A stretch of 64,000 bases of DNA, from positions 1,674,001 to 1,738,000 of the forward strand of contig NZ_CP007212.1 in NCBI RefSeq assembly GCF_001411805.1. Direction: 5' to 3'. Below are positions 36,209-44,797 of this stretch, one piece after another (position 1 is the stretch's first letter; each line of letters begins with the position of its first letter). Position numbers and translations under genes: made by a program. This DNA is from Burkholderia plantarii. GTDB taxonomy: Bacteria > Pseudomonadota > Gammaproteobacteria > Burkholderiales > Burkholderiaceae. Below the pieces are notes generated by a model. That model ran no database searches. It was not told where the DNA came from and saw only the letters and a list, made by a program, of their open reading frames with translations.

Positions 36209-37330
36209 ATGTCCGTCCGCGAGATCCACTCCCTGCTGCCCGTCGCCGACGGCACCGCCCACCAGCTTTGCGCCGAGCGTTTCGGCGCGCCGGTGGCGCG
36301 CCGCAAGGTCTACGTGCAGGCGGGCCTGCACGCGGACGAAGTGCCGGCGATGCTGGTGGCCGTGTGCCTGAGGGAGCGCCTGCAGGCGCTCGAGGCGGCG
36401 GACCGGCTGCGCTGCGAGGTGGTGCTGCTGACGGCCGCGAACCCGGTCGGCCTCGCGCAGTTCGTGCTCGGCACGCCGGTCGGCCGTTTCGATCTGGCGA
36501 GCGGGCGCAACTTCAATCGCGGCTTCCCGGTGCTGGGCGAGCGCATCGCCGAGGCGGTCGAGGCGCGCCTGACCGACGACATCGACCATAACCGCACGGT
36601 GATCCGCGAGGCATGGAAGGCGCTGCTCGACGCGATGACGCCGCGCCAGACCTTCGACGATCTGCAGCGCCGCCTGATGCAGCTGTCGGTCGATGCCGAC
36701 ATCGTGCTCGACCTGCACTGCTCGCGCGAGGCGGCCATGCACGTCTACACGGGCGCCGCGATCTGGGACGAGGTCGAGCCGCTCGCGCGCTATCTCGGCG
36801 CGCAGGCCTCGCTGCTCGCGGTGGACTCGGGCGGCCAGTCGTTCGACGAGGCGCACAGCCTGACCTGGTGGCAGCTGCAGCAGCGCTTCGGCGAGCGCTT
36901 CCCGATCCCGCGCGGCGCGATCTCGGTGACGGTCGAGCATCGCGGCCAGCGCGACGTCAGCGACGCGCTGGCCGGCCGCGACGCCGACGCGATCGTCGCC
37001 TACCTCTCGCTCGCCGGCATGATCGACGCCCCCGTCGAGCCGCCGCCGCCGCTGCCGTTCCCGGCCACGCCGCTGGCCGGCAGCGAGCAGTTCTACGCGC
37101 CGGTGTCGGGCATCCTGCTGCACCGCGTGCCGGAGGGCACGCGCGTCGAGGCCGGCACCGAGATGTTCGAGATCGTCGACCCGGTCGAGGGGACGCGCAC
37201 CAGGCTGCACAGCCGCACGGCCGGCATGTTCTACATGCGCCGCGACGTGCGCTACGTGCGCGCCGGCGACCCGCTCGGGCGCGTGACGGGGGAGCGCTCC
37301 GTGCGCACCGGCTACCTGCTCGGGGCCTGA
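36209..37330 (+). CDS. Succinylglutamate desuccinylase/aspartoacylase-family zinc amidohydrolase
   Basis: A 373-residue M14-type enzyme. The zinc ligands are H41-x2-E44 in GLHADE and H170 in DLHCS; GRNFNRG (99-105) provides the substrate-binding Arg-Asn-Arg pattern. The catalytic Glu is probably that of SVTVEHRG near 285. A barrel-like C-terminal domain follows (YAPVSGILLH to GDPLGRV). Family members remove an acyl group from an N-acyl amino acid. ATG 36209 with GAGGA upstream is preferred over the longer frame. It is first gene of a three-gene operon. Confidence 0.88.
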   Translation: MSVREIHSLLPVADGTAHQLCAERFGAPVARRKVYVQAGLHADEVPAMLVAVCLRERLQALEAADRLRCEVVLLTAANPVGLAQFVLGTPVGRFDLASGRNFNRGFPVLGERIAEAVEARLTDDIDHNRTVIREAWKALLDAMTPRQTFDDLQRRLMQLSVDADIVLDLHCSREAAMHVYTGAAIWDEVEPLARYLGAQASLLAVDSGGQSFDEAHSLTWWQLQQRFGERFPIPRGAISVTVEHRGQRDVSDALAGRDADAIVAYLSLAGMIDAPVEPPPPLPFPATPLAGSEQFYAPVSGILLHRVPEGTRVEAGTEMFEIVDPVEGTRTRLHSRTAGMFYMRRDVRYVRAGDPLGRVTGERSVRTGYLLGA

Positions 37331-37360
37331 GCCGAACTTTCACCAAGGAACCTGATCATC

Positions 37361-38464
37361 ATGACGAGATACCTCGACGTCGGCGACATTCGCAAGCTGG
37401 TCGCCGCGACCGGCGCGGAGCGCTTCATCGCCACGCTCGCCGGCTACATCCGCGACGACTACCTGCGCTGGAACGAATTCGACAAGTCCGCGCGCGTGGC
37501 CAACCACGTGCCCGGCGGCGTGATCGAGCTGATGCCGACCTCCGACGCCGACCTGTACGGCTTCAAGTACGTGAACGGCCACCCGAAGAACACGCGCATC
37601 AACCTGCTGACGGTGATGGCGTTCGGCGTGCTGGCCCGCGTCGATACCGGCTACCCGCTGCTGTTCAGCGAGTTCACGATCATGACGGCGCTGCGCACCG
37701 CGGCCACCTCGGCGCTCGCCGCGCGTGCCATGGCGCGCGCCGATGCGCGCACGATGGCGCTGATCGGCAACGGCGCGCAGAGCGAATTCCAGATCCTCGC
37801 GTTCCGCGCGATGCTCGGCATCCACGAGGTACGCCTGTTCGACGTGGACGAGGCGGCCACCGACAAGCTGGTCCGCAACCTCGGCGGCACGCCGGGGCTC
37901 ACGCTGGTCCGCGCGGCGAGCGCGGCCGAGGCGGTGCGCGGCGCCGACATCGTCACCACCATCACGGCCGACAAGACCAACGCCACCATCGTCACGCCGG
38001 CCATGATCGAGCCGGGCATGCACCTGAACGCGGTGGGCGGCGATTGCCCGGGCAAGACCGAGCTGCACGCGGACGTGCTCGCGGGCGCGCGCGTGGTGGT
38101 GGAGTTCGAGCCGCAGACGCGCATCGAGGGCGACATCCAGCAGCTGCCGGCCGGGTTTCCGGTGGTGCATCTGTGGGAAGTGCTGGCCGGCCGCGTGCCG
38201 GGCCGCGAGAGCGCGGCACAGGTGACGGTGTTCGATTCGGTCGGCTTCGCGCTCGAGGATTTCTCGGCGCTGCGCTACCTGCACGACGTCGCGACGCGGC
38301 TCGAGGTGGGCGAGGACATCGACCTGATCCCGATGCCGGGAGACCCGAAGGATCTCTACCAGTACGTGGCCTCGCCGTCGGTGCCGGCGCTGTTCGACGC
38401 CAGCGCGTCGCGCGCGCAGGCCGCGATGAACGCGGCCGCGCTGTTCGCCGGAGGCGGCAGATGA
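37361..38464 (+). CDS. Ornithine cyclodeaminase-family protein
   Basis: A 367-residue enzyme of the ornithine cyclodeaminase/mu-crystallin family, with the NAD-binding motif LIGNGAQSEFQ (about 132-142), the RINLLTVMAFG segment and DSVGFALEDFSALRY near the C-terminus. It would convert L-ornithine to L-proline and ammonia with bound NAD+. It lies 30 bases after the amidohydrolase gene and overlaps the next by four bases. Together with the amidohydrolase it suggests release of ornithine or a related amino acid from a conjugate, followed by cyclisation. Confidence 0.92.
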   Translation: MTRYLDVGDIRKLVAATGAERFIATLAGYIRDDYLRWNEFDKSARVANHVPGGVIELMPTSDADLYGFKYVNGHPKNTRINLLTVMAFGVLARVDTGYPLLFSEFTIMTALRTAATSALAARAMARADARTMALIGNGAQSEFQILAFRAMLGIHEVRLFDVDEAATDKLVRNLGGTPGLTLVRAASAAEAVRGADIVTTITADKTNATIVTPAMIEPGMHLNAVGGDCPGKTELHADVLAGARVVVEFEPQTRIEGDIQQLPAGFPVVHLWEVLAGRVPGRESAAQVTVFDSVGFALEDFSALRYLHDVATRLEVGEDIDLIPMPGDPKDLYQYVASPSVPALFDASASRAQAAMNAAALFAGGGR

Positions 38465-39960
38465 GCGCCGCAACAAGCGACGGCGTGGTCGCGCGATTCG
38501 ACGACGGGCTCGCTCGCGCGCGGCCGTCGGCGGTGGGCGTCGATGCCGGCGCGATCGTCGCCTGGCTCGACGACGTCGAGCGCGCCGGGCTGGACGTCCA
38601 CGCGTTCATGCTGCACCGGCACGGCAAGGTGGTGGCCGAGGGCTGGCGCTGGCCGTACCACGCCGGGCGCCGGCGCAACCTGCATTCGGTGGCGAAGAGC
38701 TTCACGGCCTGCGCGATCGGCTTCGCGATCGAGGAAGGGCGGCTGCGGCTGGACGACCGCGTGGCCGATTTCTTCCCCAACGCGCCGGCCGCCCCGCATC
38801 CGGGCGCGGCGATGACGGTGGCCGACCTGCTGACGATGCGCACCGGCCACGCCGGCGAGACCTCGGGCGCGCTGTGGCGGCAGCTGACGACGAGCTGGAT
38901 CGACGCGTTCTTCGCGATTCCGGTCGCCACGCCGCCGGGGTCCAGTTTTGTCTACACGAGCGCGGCCAGCTACATGCTGTCGGCCATCATCAGCCGCGTG
39001 AGCGGGCAGACGCTGCACGCTTACCTGAAGCCGCGCCTGTTCGCGCCGCTCGGCATCCACGGCGAGACCTGGGACCTCGGCACCGACGGCATCAACCCGG
39101 GCGGCAACGGCCTGTGGGCGCGCACGGCCGACCTGCTCAAGCTCGGTATCCTGCATGCGCAGCGTGGTGTCTGGGCGGGCCGGCAAGTGTTGCCGCGGGC
39201 GTGGATCGAGGCGGCCACGCGGGCGCAGGAGGCGTCGAACCGCTACGGTTATCACTGGTGGGTCCACGACGGCGGCAGCTACAGCGCGATCGGCGTGTTC
39301 ACGCAGCTCGCGCGCGTGTTCCCCGAGGCCGGCGCGACGCTGGCCGTGACGGGCGCGATCAAGGGCAGCAAGCGGCTGATGCCGCTGATCGAATGGCATT
39401 TCCCGTCGGCGTTTCGCGCCGCGCCGTTCGACGGCGCCGAGGCCGACGCACGCCTCGACGCGGCGCTCGCGCGCTGGCGGTCGCCCAACGCGGACCTGCC
39501 GTGGCAGCGCGCGTTCGACGGCACGCATGCCGTGCGTCCGGGCGAGGCGGGGGAGGATCGGGCGCGCGACGACTGGCGTTTCCGGCTCGATCCGAACGAG
39601 GCCGGCGCGACCGAATTGCGGTTCGTGTTCGCGGCCGGGCAGTGCGAATGCCGGCTCGTCGACGCGGATGGCGAACACGTCGTGAAGGCGGGGCTCGGCG
39701 GCTGGATCGAATCGACCACCAGCATGCCCGGCACCGAGCTGCATCACGGCTACCGCTTCATCGACAGCCCGGTGGTGGCGCGCGCCGGCTGGCTCGACGC
39801 GGCGACGCTGCGGATGGTCTGGCTCTATCCCGAGACGGCGTTTCGCGACACCGTCGAATGCCGGTTCGACGGCGAACGCGTGACGCTGCGGCGCGCCGTG
39901 AACGTCAACGGCGGCGCGCTCGAACAGCCGCCGCTGGGCGGCCAGCGCCTGCGCGCCTGA
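38461..39960 (+). CDS. Beta-lactamase-family serine hydrolase
   Basis: A 499-residue protein of the class C beta-lactamase/DD-peptidase/esterase fold. The catalytic SxxK is S76-V-A-K79 and the YxS motif Y165-T-S167. An additional C-terminal beta domain of about 130 residues follows residue 365. There is no signal peptide, so it is probably cytoplasmic, unlike resistance beta-lactamases. Relatives hydrolyse amides or esters, including 6-aminohexanoate oligomers. It is third in the operon by ATGA overlap with the cyclodeaminase gene. Confidence 0.87.
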   Translation: MSAATSDGVVARFDDGLARARPSAVGVDAGAIVAWLDDVERAGLDVHAFMLHRHGKVVAEGWRWPYHAGRRRNLHSVAKSFTACAIGFAIEEGRLRLDDRVADFFPNAPAAPHPGAAMTVADLLTMRTGHAGETSGALWRQLTTSWIDAFFAIPVATPPGSSFVYTSAASYMLSAIISRVSGQTLHAYLKPRLFAPLGIHGETWDLGTDGINPGGNGLWARTADLLKLGILHAQRGVWAGRQVLPRAWIEAATRAQEASNRYGYHWWVHDGGSYSAIGVFTQLARVFPEAGATLAVTGAIKGSKRLMPLIEWHFPSAFRAAPFDGAEADARLDAALARWRSPNADLPWQRAFDGTHAVRPGEAGEDRARDDWRFRLDPNEAGATELRFVFAAGQCECRLVDADGEHVVKAGLGGWIESTTSMPGTELHHGYRFIDSPVVARAGWLDAATLRMVWLYPETAFRDTVECRFDGERVTLRRAVNVNGGALEQPPLGGQRLRA

Positions 39961-40024
39961 TCACGCGCCGCCGCGGCGGGCGTAGCGCCGCTTCGTTTCA
40001 GGCGGACGATGCGCCCGGCCCGCC

Positions 40025-41227
40025 TCAACCGGCCTTGGCCTCGGCGCGCACCGGCACGCCGGCCACGATGATCGCGACGCCCACCGCCAGCACCACGGCC
40101 GCCGCGACGAACACGCCGGTCGCGCCGCGCGAATCGAACACCACGCCGCCGGCCGCCGCGCCGAGCGAGATCGCGAGCTGGATCGCGGCCACGATCAGGC
40201 CGCCCGCGCTCTCGGCCTCGTCCGGCACGGTGCGCGTGACCCAGGTGGACCAGGCCACCGGCACGCCGCCGAACGCCATGCCCCACAGCGCGACCAGCAC
40301 TGCGTCGATCGCCGGCAGGCGGCCGAAGATCGACAGCGCGATGCCGAGCGCCACCATCAGCGCCGGCATCGCGATCAGCATCGGACGCAGGCGGTGTTCG
40401 AGCACGCGGCCCGCGAGCGGCGTGCCGAGGAAGTTCGCCACGCCGTAGCCGAGCAGGATCGCCGACAGGGCGTTCACGCCGACGCCGGCCACCTGTTCGA
40501 GGAACGGGCGCAGGTAGGTGAAGAACGCGAAGTGGCCGGTGAACACGAGGATCGTGGCGAACATGCCCACCCCCACGGTGGGCCGGCGCAGCACGTCCAC
40601 CAGCGTGCGCAGCCGCGTGGTGCCGGAGGGCGCCATCGACGGCAGCGTGGCCAGCTGCGCCGCGAACGACAGCGCGCCCACCGCGGCGGCCGCGAAGAAC
40701 ACGTTGCGCCAGCCGATCAGATGGCCGAAGTAGCTGCCGAGCGGGGCGGCCGCGATGGTGGCCACCGCCACGCCGCTGAAGATGATCGACAGCGCGCGCG
40801 GCACCATCGCGGGCGGCACCAGCCGCATCGCCGTGGCGGCCGACATGGTCCAGAACCCGCCGAGCGCAACGCCCAGCAGCACGCGGCCGAGCAGGATCGC
40901 GCCGAAGCTGGTGGCGCTCGCCACCAGCACGTTGGAGGCCACCAGCAGCACCGAGAACGCCAGCAGCACGCGGCGCCGGTCGATGCCGCGCGTGAGCACG
41001 GCGATCAGCAGGCTGGTGACGAGCGCGACCGCGGCGGTGATCGTGACGGCCTGGCCCGCCGTGCCCTCGGTGATGCCGAGGCTGGCGGCGAGCGGCGTGA
41101 GCAGGCTCGCGGGCAGGAATTCCGCGGTGACGAGCCCGAACACGCCGAGCGCCATCGCGTAGACGGCGCTCCACGCGGGCCGCTCGGCCGGGATCACGGT
41201 GGCGGAGGTCTGGGGGCTGATATCCAT
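40025..41227 (-). CDS. MFS transporter, NepI/AraJ-type exporter
   Basis: A 400-residue, 12-helix DHA1 transporter. The N-terminus FGLVTAEFLPASLLTPLAASLGITEGTAGQAVT is typical of the NepI/AraJ/sugar efflux group, and GRVLLGVALGGFW is the motif after helix 4. It converges on the hydrolase operon. It is divergent from an AraC gene across a 111-base region with operator site 4 only 90 bases from its start. Export of a pathway product or analogue is plausible. Confidence 0.9.
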   Translation of the reverse strand: MDISPQTSATVIPAERPAWSAVYAMALGVFGLVTAEFLPASLLTPLAASLGITEGTAGQAVTITAAVALVTSLLIAVLTRGIDRRRVLLAFSVLLVASNVLVASATSFGAILLGRVLLGVALGGFWTMSAATAMRLVPPAMVPRALSIIFSGVAVATIAAAPLGSYFGHLIGWRNVFFAAAAVGALSFAAQLATLPSMAPSGTTRLRTLVDVLRRPTVGVGMFATILVFTGHFAFFTYLRPFLEQVAGVGVNALSAILLGYGVANFLGTPLAGRVLEHRLRPMLIAMPALMVALGIALSIFGRLPAIDAVLVALWGMAFGGVPVAWSTWVTRTVPDEAESAGGLIVAAIQLAISLGAAAGGVVFDSRGATGVFVAAAVVLAVGVAIIVAGVPVRAEAKAG

Positions 41228-41317
41228 GGTGTGTTTCGCTCGAGACTAGGGTTTACGACGAGCGCACAGAGTACGGGCCAGCGGGCTGACGGTCTATGAC
41301 ATACAATCCGCGAAACT

Positions 41318-41336
41318 TGATCGATCGTCCGGATCA
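41318..41336. promoter_or_regulatory. LysR-type operator TGATC-N9-GATCA (site 4, MFS/AraC)
   Basis: TGATC (41318-41322) and GATCA (41332-41336) flank GATCGTCCG. It is 90 bases upstream of the MFS start and ends two bases before the AraC ATG, so it could activate the exporter and block the AraC gene. The spacer is unlike that of sites 1 and 3, so this is the weakest of the four. Confidence 0.45.
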
Positions 41337-41338
41337 CC

Positions 41339-42328
41339 ATGCCCGACTCGCCCCAATCCCTCCCCGATTCCCACGACCTCGTCAGCGAACTGCTGCTCGG
41401 GATGCGCCTGAAGGGCGTGCAGTACCGCCGGCTCCATCTCGCGCCGCCGTTCGGCGTGCGCTTTCACAACCCGCCCGTCTGCGCGCAGTTCCACTTCATC
41501 GGCAAGGGCTCGGTGCTGCTGCGCGACGCGGACGGCACCAGCGTCGCGCTGCACGCCGGCGACGCCGTGCTGATGCCGCGCGGCGGCATGCATGCGCTGC
41601 TCTCGGCGCCGGACGTGAGCTGCGTGTCGGTGGCCGATTTCGACACCGCGAAGCTTTGCGAATCGATCGCCGCGATCGACACGATGCAGGGCGGGCGGCC
41701 CGCGCACGGCGAGGCCGACGACGACGTGCTGATCTTCAGCGGCTGCATGGAGCTCGACCTGGGCGGGATGCAGCCGCTGGTCGCCTCGATGCCGGGGATG
41801 ATGCACGTGGGCACGCTGCTCGCGCGCTACCCGGAGCTGCGCGCGATGCTCGACGCGATGGAGCGCGAGTCGTGCCTGGAGCGGGCCGGCTTCGCGGCGG
41901 TGCTCGCGCGGCTGGCCGACGTGGTGGCCGCGTTCATCGTGCGCGGCTGGGTGGAGTGCGGCTGCGGCGACGCCGCCGGCTGGGTGCAGGCGCTGCGCGA
42001 TCCGCGCCTGGGCCGCGCGCTCGTGGCGCTGCACCGCGACCCGGGCCGCAACTGGACCGTCGCCGAGCTGGCCGCCGAGGCCGGCAATTCGCGCTCGGTG
42101 TTCGCCGAGCGCTTCCTCGCGGCCACCGGCATGACGCCGGTGCGCTACCTGACCGAGCTGCGCATGCGGCTCGCGGCGCAATGGATCGCGCGCGACCGCG
42201 AGCCGATCGAGGCGGTGTCGTACCGGCTCGGCTACGGTTCTCTGGCCGCGTTCAGCCGCGCGTTCAAGCGCACCATCGGGCACCCGCCCGGCGTGGTGCG
42301 CGCGCTCGGCGACGCGTACCCCGGATGA
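41339..42328 (+). CDS. AraC-family regulator with cupin_6 N-terminus
   Basis: A 329-residue regulator with an N-terminal cupin-like domain (about 15-190: FHFIGKGSVLLRD and LHAGDAVLMPRGGMHAL) and a C-terminal AraC domain (about 225-325: ELAAEAGNSRSVFAERFLAATGMTP and LGYGSLAAFSRAFKRTIG). It is divergent from the MFS exporter, which it probably regulates. The ribosome-binding site of ATG 41339 is weak. Confidence 0.88.
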   Translation: MPDSPQSLPDSHDLVSELLLGMRLKGVQYRRLHLAPPFGVRFHNPPVCAQFHFIGKGSVLLRDADGTSVALHAGDAVLMPRGGMHALLSAPDVSCVSVADFDTAKLCESIAAIDTMQGGRPAHGEADDDVLIFSGCMELDLGGMQPLVASMPGMMHVGTLLARYPELRAMLDAMERESCLERAGFAAVLARLADVVAAFIVRGWVECGCGDAAGWVQALRDPRLGRALVALHRDPGRNWTVAELAAEAGNSRSVFAERFLAATGMTPVRYLTELRMRLAAQWIARDREPIEAVSYRLGYGSLAAFSRAFKRTIGHPPGVVRALGDAYPG

Positions 42329-42341
42329 CGGGCGGCCCGCT

Positions 42342-43232
42342 TCAGACCGAATGGCCGTTGGCGCGCGCGATGTAGTCGGGCAGGTGGGGCACGTAGTCCT
42401 CGGCGCCGGTGGCGCCGGCCGCGAGCGCGGTGGCGTAGGCGTTCTTGACGGTGCTGGCCACGTAGGTCGCGCAGCCGGCCTGGTTGCCCATCGCCTCCAC
42501 GTAGCGTAGGTCCTTGTGCGCGTTCGCCAGCGTGAACTTGTGCGCGTCGCGCCTGCCCTCGAGCGTGTAGCCCATGAAGGTCTGGTAGAAGCCGCAATCC
42601 ATGCGGCTGCCGCGCAGCACGCCGTCCACCTGCTCGGCCGTGAGTCCCGACTTGCGCGCGATGGCGAGCGCTTCGGCATAGAGCGCGCCGTAGCCGAGCG
42701 CGACGAAGTTGTTGATCAGCTTCATCCGGTGCCCGTCGCCGACGCCGCCCACGTGGACGACCTTGGCCGTCCACGGCGCGAACACCGCTTCGAGCCGCGC
42801 GAACACGGCCGGCGTGGCGCCGACGATGGCCTGCAGCTGGCCGGCCTCGGCCTGCTCCGGGGTGCCGCCGAGCGGCGCGTCGCAATAGTCGACGCCGCGT
42901 TCGGCCAGCATCGCGGCCACGCGTTCGGTGGCGGCCGGTTCCGAGGTCGAGCAGTCGACCACGATCGTGCCTTCGCGCAGGTGGTCCTTCATCTCGCCGA
43001 TCACGGACTCGACGGCAGGCGCGTCGGTCAGGCACAGGAACACGATCGACGAGTCCGCGGCGAGCGCGGCGAGCGAGGCGGCTTCCCGCGCGCCGCGGCC
43101 GACCAGGTCGTCGACGGGCGCGCGATTGCGGCGGCCGACGATGGTGAGCGGATGGCCGGCGCCGAGCAGCTGTTTCGCGATGCCGTGGCCCATCAGCCCG
43201 ACGCCGACGAATCCGATTGCAGCCTTTTCCAT
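42342..43232 (-). CDS. NAD(P)-dependent 3-hydroxyisobutyrate dehydrogenase-like oxidoreductase
   Basis: A 296-residue beta-hydroxyacid dehydrogenase. The Rossmann motif GFVGVGLMGHGIA is at about 6-18, DAPLGGTPEQAEAG is the substrate loop (compare DAPVSGG), and the catalytic Lys lies in HRMKLINNF near 170. The start at 43232 (MEKAAIGF) has the family-typical N-terminus; upstream frame sequence is non-coding. It is divergent from the aldo/keto reductase gene across a region with a strong palindrome. Confidence 0.9.
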   Translation of the reverse strand: MEKAAIGFVGVGLMGHGIAKQLLGAGHPLTIVGRRNRAPVDDLVGRGAREAASLAALAADSSIVFLCLTDAPAVESVIGEMKDHLREGTIVVDCSTSEPAATERVAAMLAERGVDYCDAPLGGTPEQAEAGQLQAIVGATPAVFARLEAVFAPWTAKVVHVGGVGDGHRMKLINNFVALGYGALYAEALAIARKSGLTAEQVDGVLRGSRMDCGFYQTFMGYTLEGRRDAHKFTLANAHKDLRYVEAMGNQAGCATYVASTVKNAYATALAAGATGAEDYVPHLPDYIARANGHSV

Positions 43233-43590
43233 GTGTGTTCTCCCGGGGAATGGTGAGCGATGAGGTAAGCAGGATGCGCGCCGCCGTGCGGGGCGCGCGA
43301 GGTGTTCCGTGCCGCCGCCACGGCCATGCCGATGGCGTCGGGCATGCCGGGGTTCGACGATCAGGCCGCCCGACATCGCCTGACGGGCTTCGCTGCAAAG
43401 CGCGCCGCGCCGGCGCGACGGCCAGCAGCTTAGCAAGTCCGGCACGCCGCATCTATTCCGAAAATAGATGGATTCGATCTGCAGAATCAATTTCCGGAGC
43501 GCCATGCCGCGCCTCTACACTCGTCGCCTCGCACGCGATGCGACGCCGCGGATTCGCCCGGCGTCGTGCATCGGTCCAGGAGGAGAAAAC
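43233..43590. other. Divergent promoter region with 8-base palindrome
   Basis: The region contains no gene. CATCTATT (43450-43457) and AATAGATG (43463-43470) form a perfect dyad around CCGAA, which looks like a regulator site for the divergent oxidoreductase and aldo/keto reductase genes. Most of the rest is GC-rich without evident signals. Confidence 0.55.
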
Positions 43591-44634
43591 ATGATGCAGT
43601 ATCAGGCGGACCCGAATCGTTATCACGACGCCATGCCTTATCGCCGCGTCGGCCGCAGCGGCATGGTGCTGCCGGCCATCTCGCTCGGCCTCTGGCAGAA
43701 CTTCGGCGGCGTCGACGTGTTCGAGACCGGCCGCGCGATCCTGCGCCGCGCGTTCGACCGCGGCGTCACGCATTTTGATCTCGCCAACAACTACGGGCCG
43801 CCCGCCGGCTCGGCCGAGGAAAACTTCGCGCGCTGGCTCGCGGCCGACTTCAAGCCCTACCGCGACGAACTGGTGATCTCGACCAAGGCCGGCTGGGCGA
43901 TGTGGCCCGGCCCCTACGGCGGCCCGACCGGTACCCGCAAGCACCTGATCGCGAGCTGCGAGCAGAGCCTGCGCCGCATGGGGCTCGACTACGTCGACGT
44001 GTTCTATTCGCATCGCGTCGATCCGGACACGCCGCTCGACGAGACCATGGGCGCGCTCGCGCAGCTTCACCGGCAGGGCAAGGCGCTGTATGTCGGCATC
44101 TCGTCGTACTCGCCGGAACTTACGCGCCAGGCGGCCGCGATCCTCGAGGCCGAGGGTGTGCCGCTCTTCATCCATCAGCCGAACTACTCGATGCTGAACC
44201 GCAGCATCGAGCACGGGCTGCTGCAGACGCTCGACGAACTCGGAGTGGGTTGCATCGGCTTCTCGCCGCTCGCGCAGGGCCTGCTGACCTCGAAGTACCT
44301 GAACGACGTGCCGGCCGACGCACGCGTGAGCCGCAGCGGTTCGATGAACGCGGGGATGCTGAACGCCGACAACCTCGAGCGGATCCGCGCGCTGAACGCG
44401 ATCGCCGGGCGGCGCGGCCAGACGCTCGCGCAGATGGCGATCGCCTGGACGCTGCGCGACGCGCGCGTGTCGTCTACGCTGATCGGCGCGCGCACCGTGG
44501 CGCAGCTCGACGATGCGCTCGACGCGGTCAGGCAGCTCGCGTTCAGCGCCGAGGAACTGGCGGAGATCGACCGCCATGCGCAGGACGGCAACGTCGATCT
44601 CTGGCGCGTGTCGTCGGGCATCGGCGCGCGGTAA
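43591..44634 (+). CDS. Aldo/keto reductase, YghZ-type
   Basis: A 347-residue NADPH-dependent reductase. DLANNYGPP carries the Asp and Tyr, STKAG the Lys and YSHRVD the His of the catalytic tetrad. The beginning QADPNRYHDAMPYRRVGRSG and the GPTGTRKHLIAS segment match the L-glyceraldehyde-3-phosphate reductase (YghZ) group. ATG 43591 follows AGGAGGAG. It probably reduces small aldehydes or methylglyoxal-like compounds. Confidence 0.93.
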   Translation: MMQYQADPNRYHDAMPYRRVGRSGMVLPAISLGLWQNFGGVDVFETGRAILRRAFDRGVTHFDLANNYGPPAGSAEENFARWLAADFKPYRDELVISTKAGWAMWPGPYGGPTGTRKHLIASCEQSLRRMGLDYVDVFYSHRVDPDTPLDETMGALAQLHRQGKALYVGISSYSPELTRQAAAILEAEGVPLFIHQPNYSMLNRSIEHGLLQTLDELGVGCIGFSPLAQGLLTSKYLNDVPADARVSRSGSMNAGMLNADNLERIRALNAIAGRRGQTLAQMAIAWTLRDARVSSTLIGARTVAQLDDALDAVRQLAFSAEELAEIDRHAQDGNVDLWRVSSGIGAR

Positions 44635-44693
44635 CGCCTGCGTGGCGGGCGGCGGGCATGACGCCCGTGGCCCGTCATGAGGCATCAATGCCC

Positions 44694-44711
44694 GGACCGT
44701 GATCACGGTCC
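44694..44711. repeat. Perfect 18-base palindrome downstream of the aldo/keto reductase
   Basis: GGACCGTGA directly followed by TCACGGTCC forms an 18-base perfect palindrome. Just before it, CATGACG (44657-44663) and CGTCATG (44673-44679) make another hairpin. Both lie between the reductase stop and the terminator at 44738, so they could stabilise or process the 3' end of that transcript. Confidence 0.6.
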
Positions 44712-44737
44712 ACGGCGGCTCACGGCCGCCGTTATCC

Positions 44738-44776
44738 AACCGCCGCGGCGCGCGTATCCGGCCCGGCGGTTTTTTT
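44738..44776 (+). terminator. Rho-independent terminator of aldo/keto reductase gene
   Basis: AACCGCCG (44738-44745) pairs with CGGCGGTT (44764-44771), followed by a T-run to 44776. It lies about 100 bases after the stop at 44634 and shortly before the convergent methyltransferase stop at 44798. Confidence 0.75.
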
Positions 44777-44797
44777 GCGGACGAAGCGCCGCCGCGC

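Noticed and set aside
38461..39960. Antibiotic-resistance beta-lactamase
   Set aside because: It has the SxxK fold but no signal peptide and an extra C-terminal domain, and sits in a catabolic operon; an amidase/esterase role is more likely.
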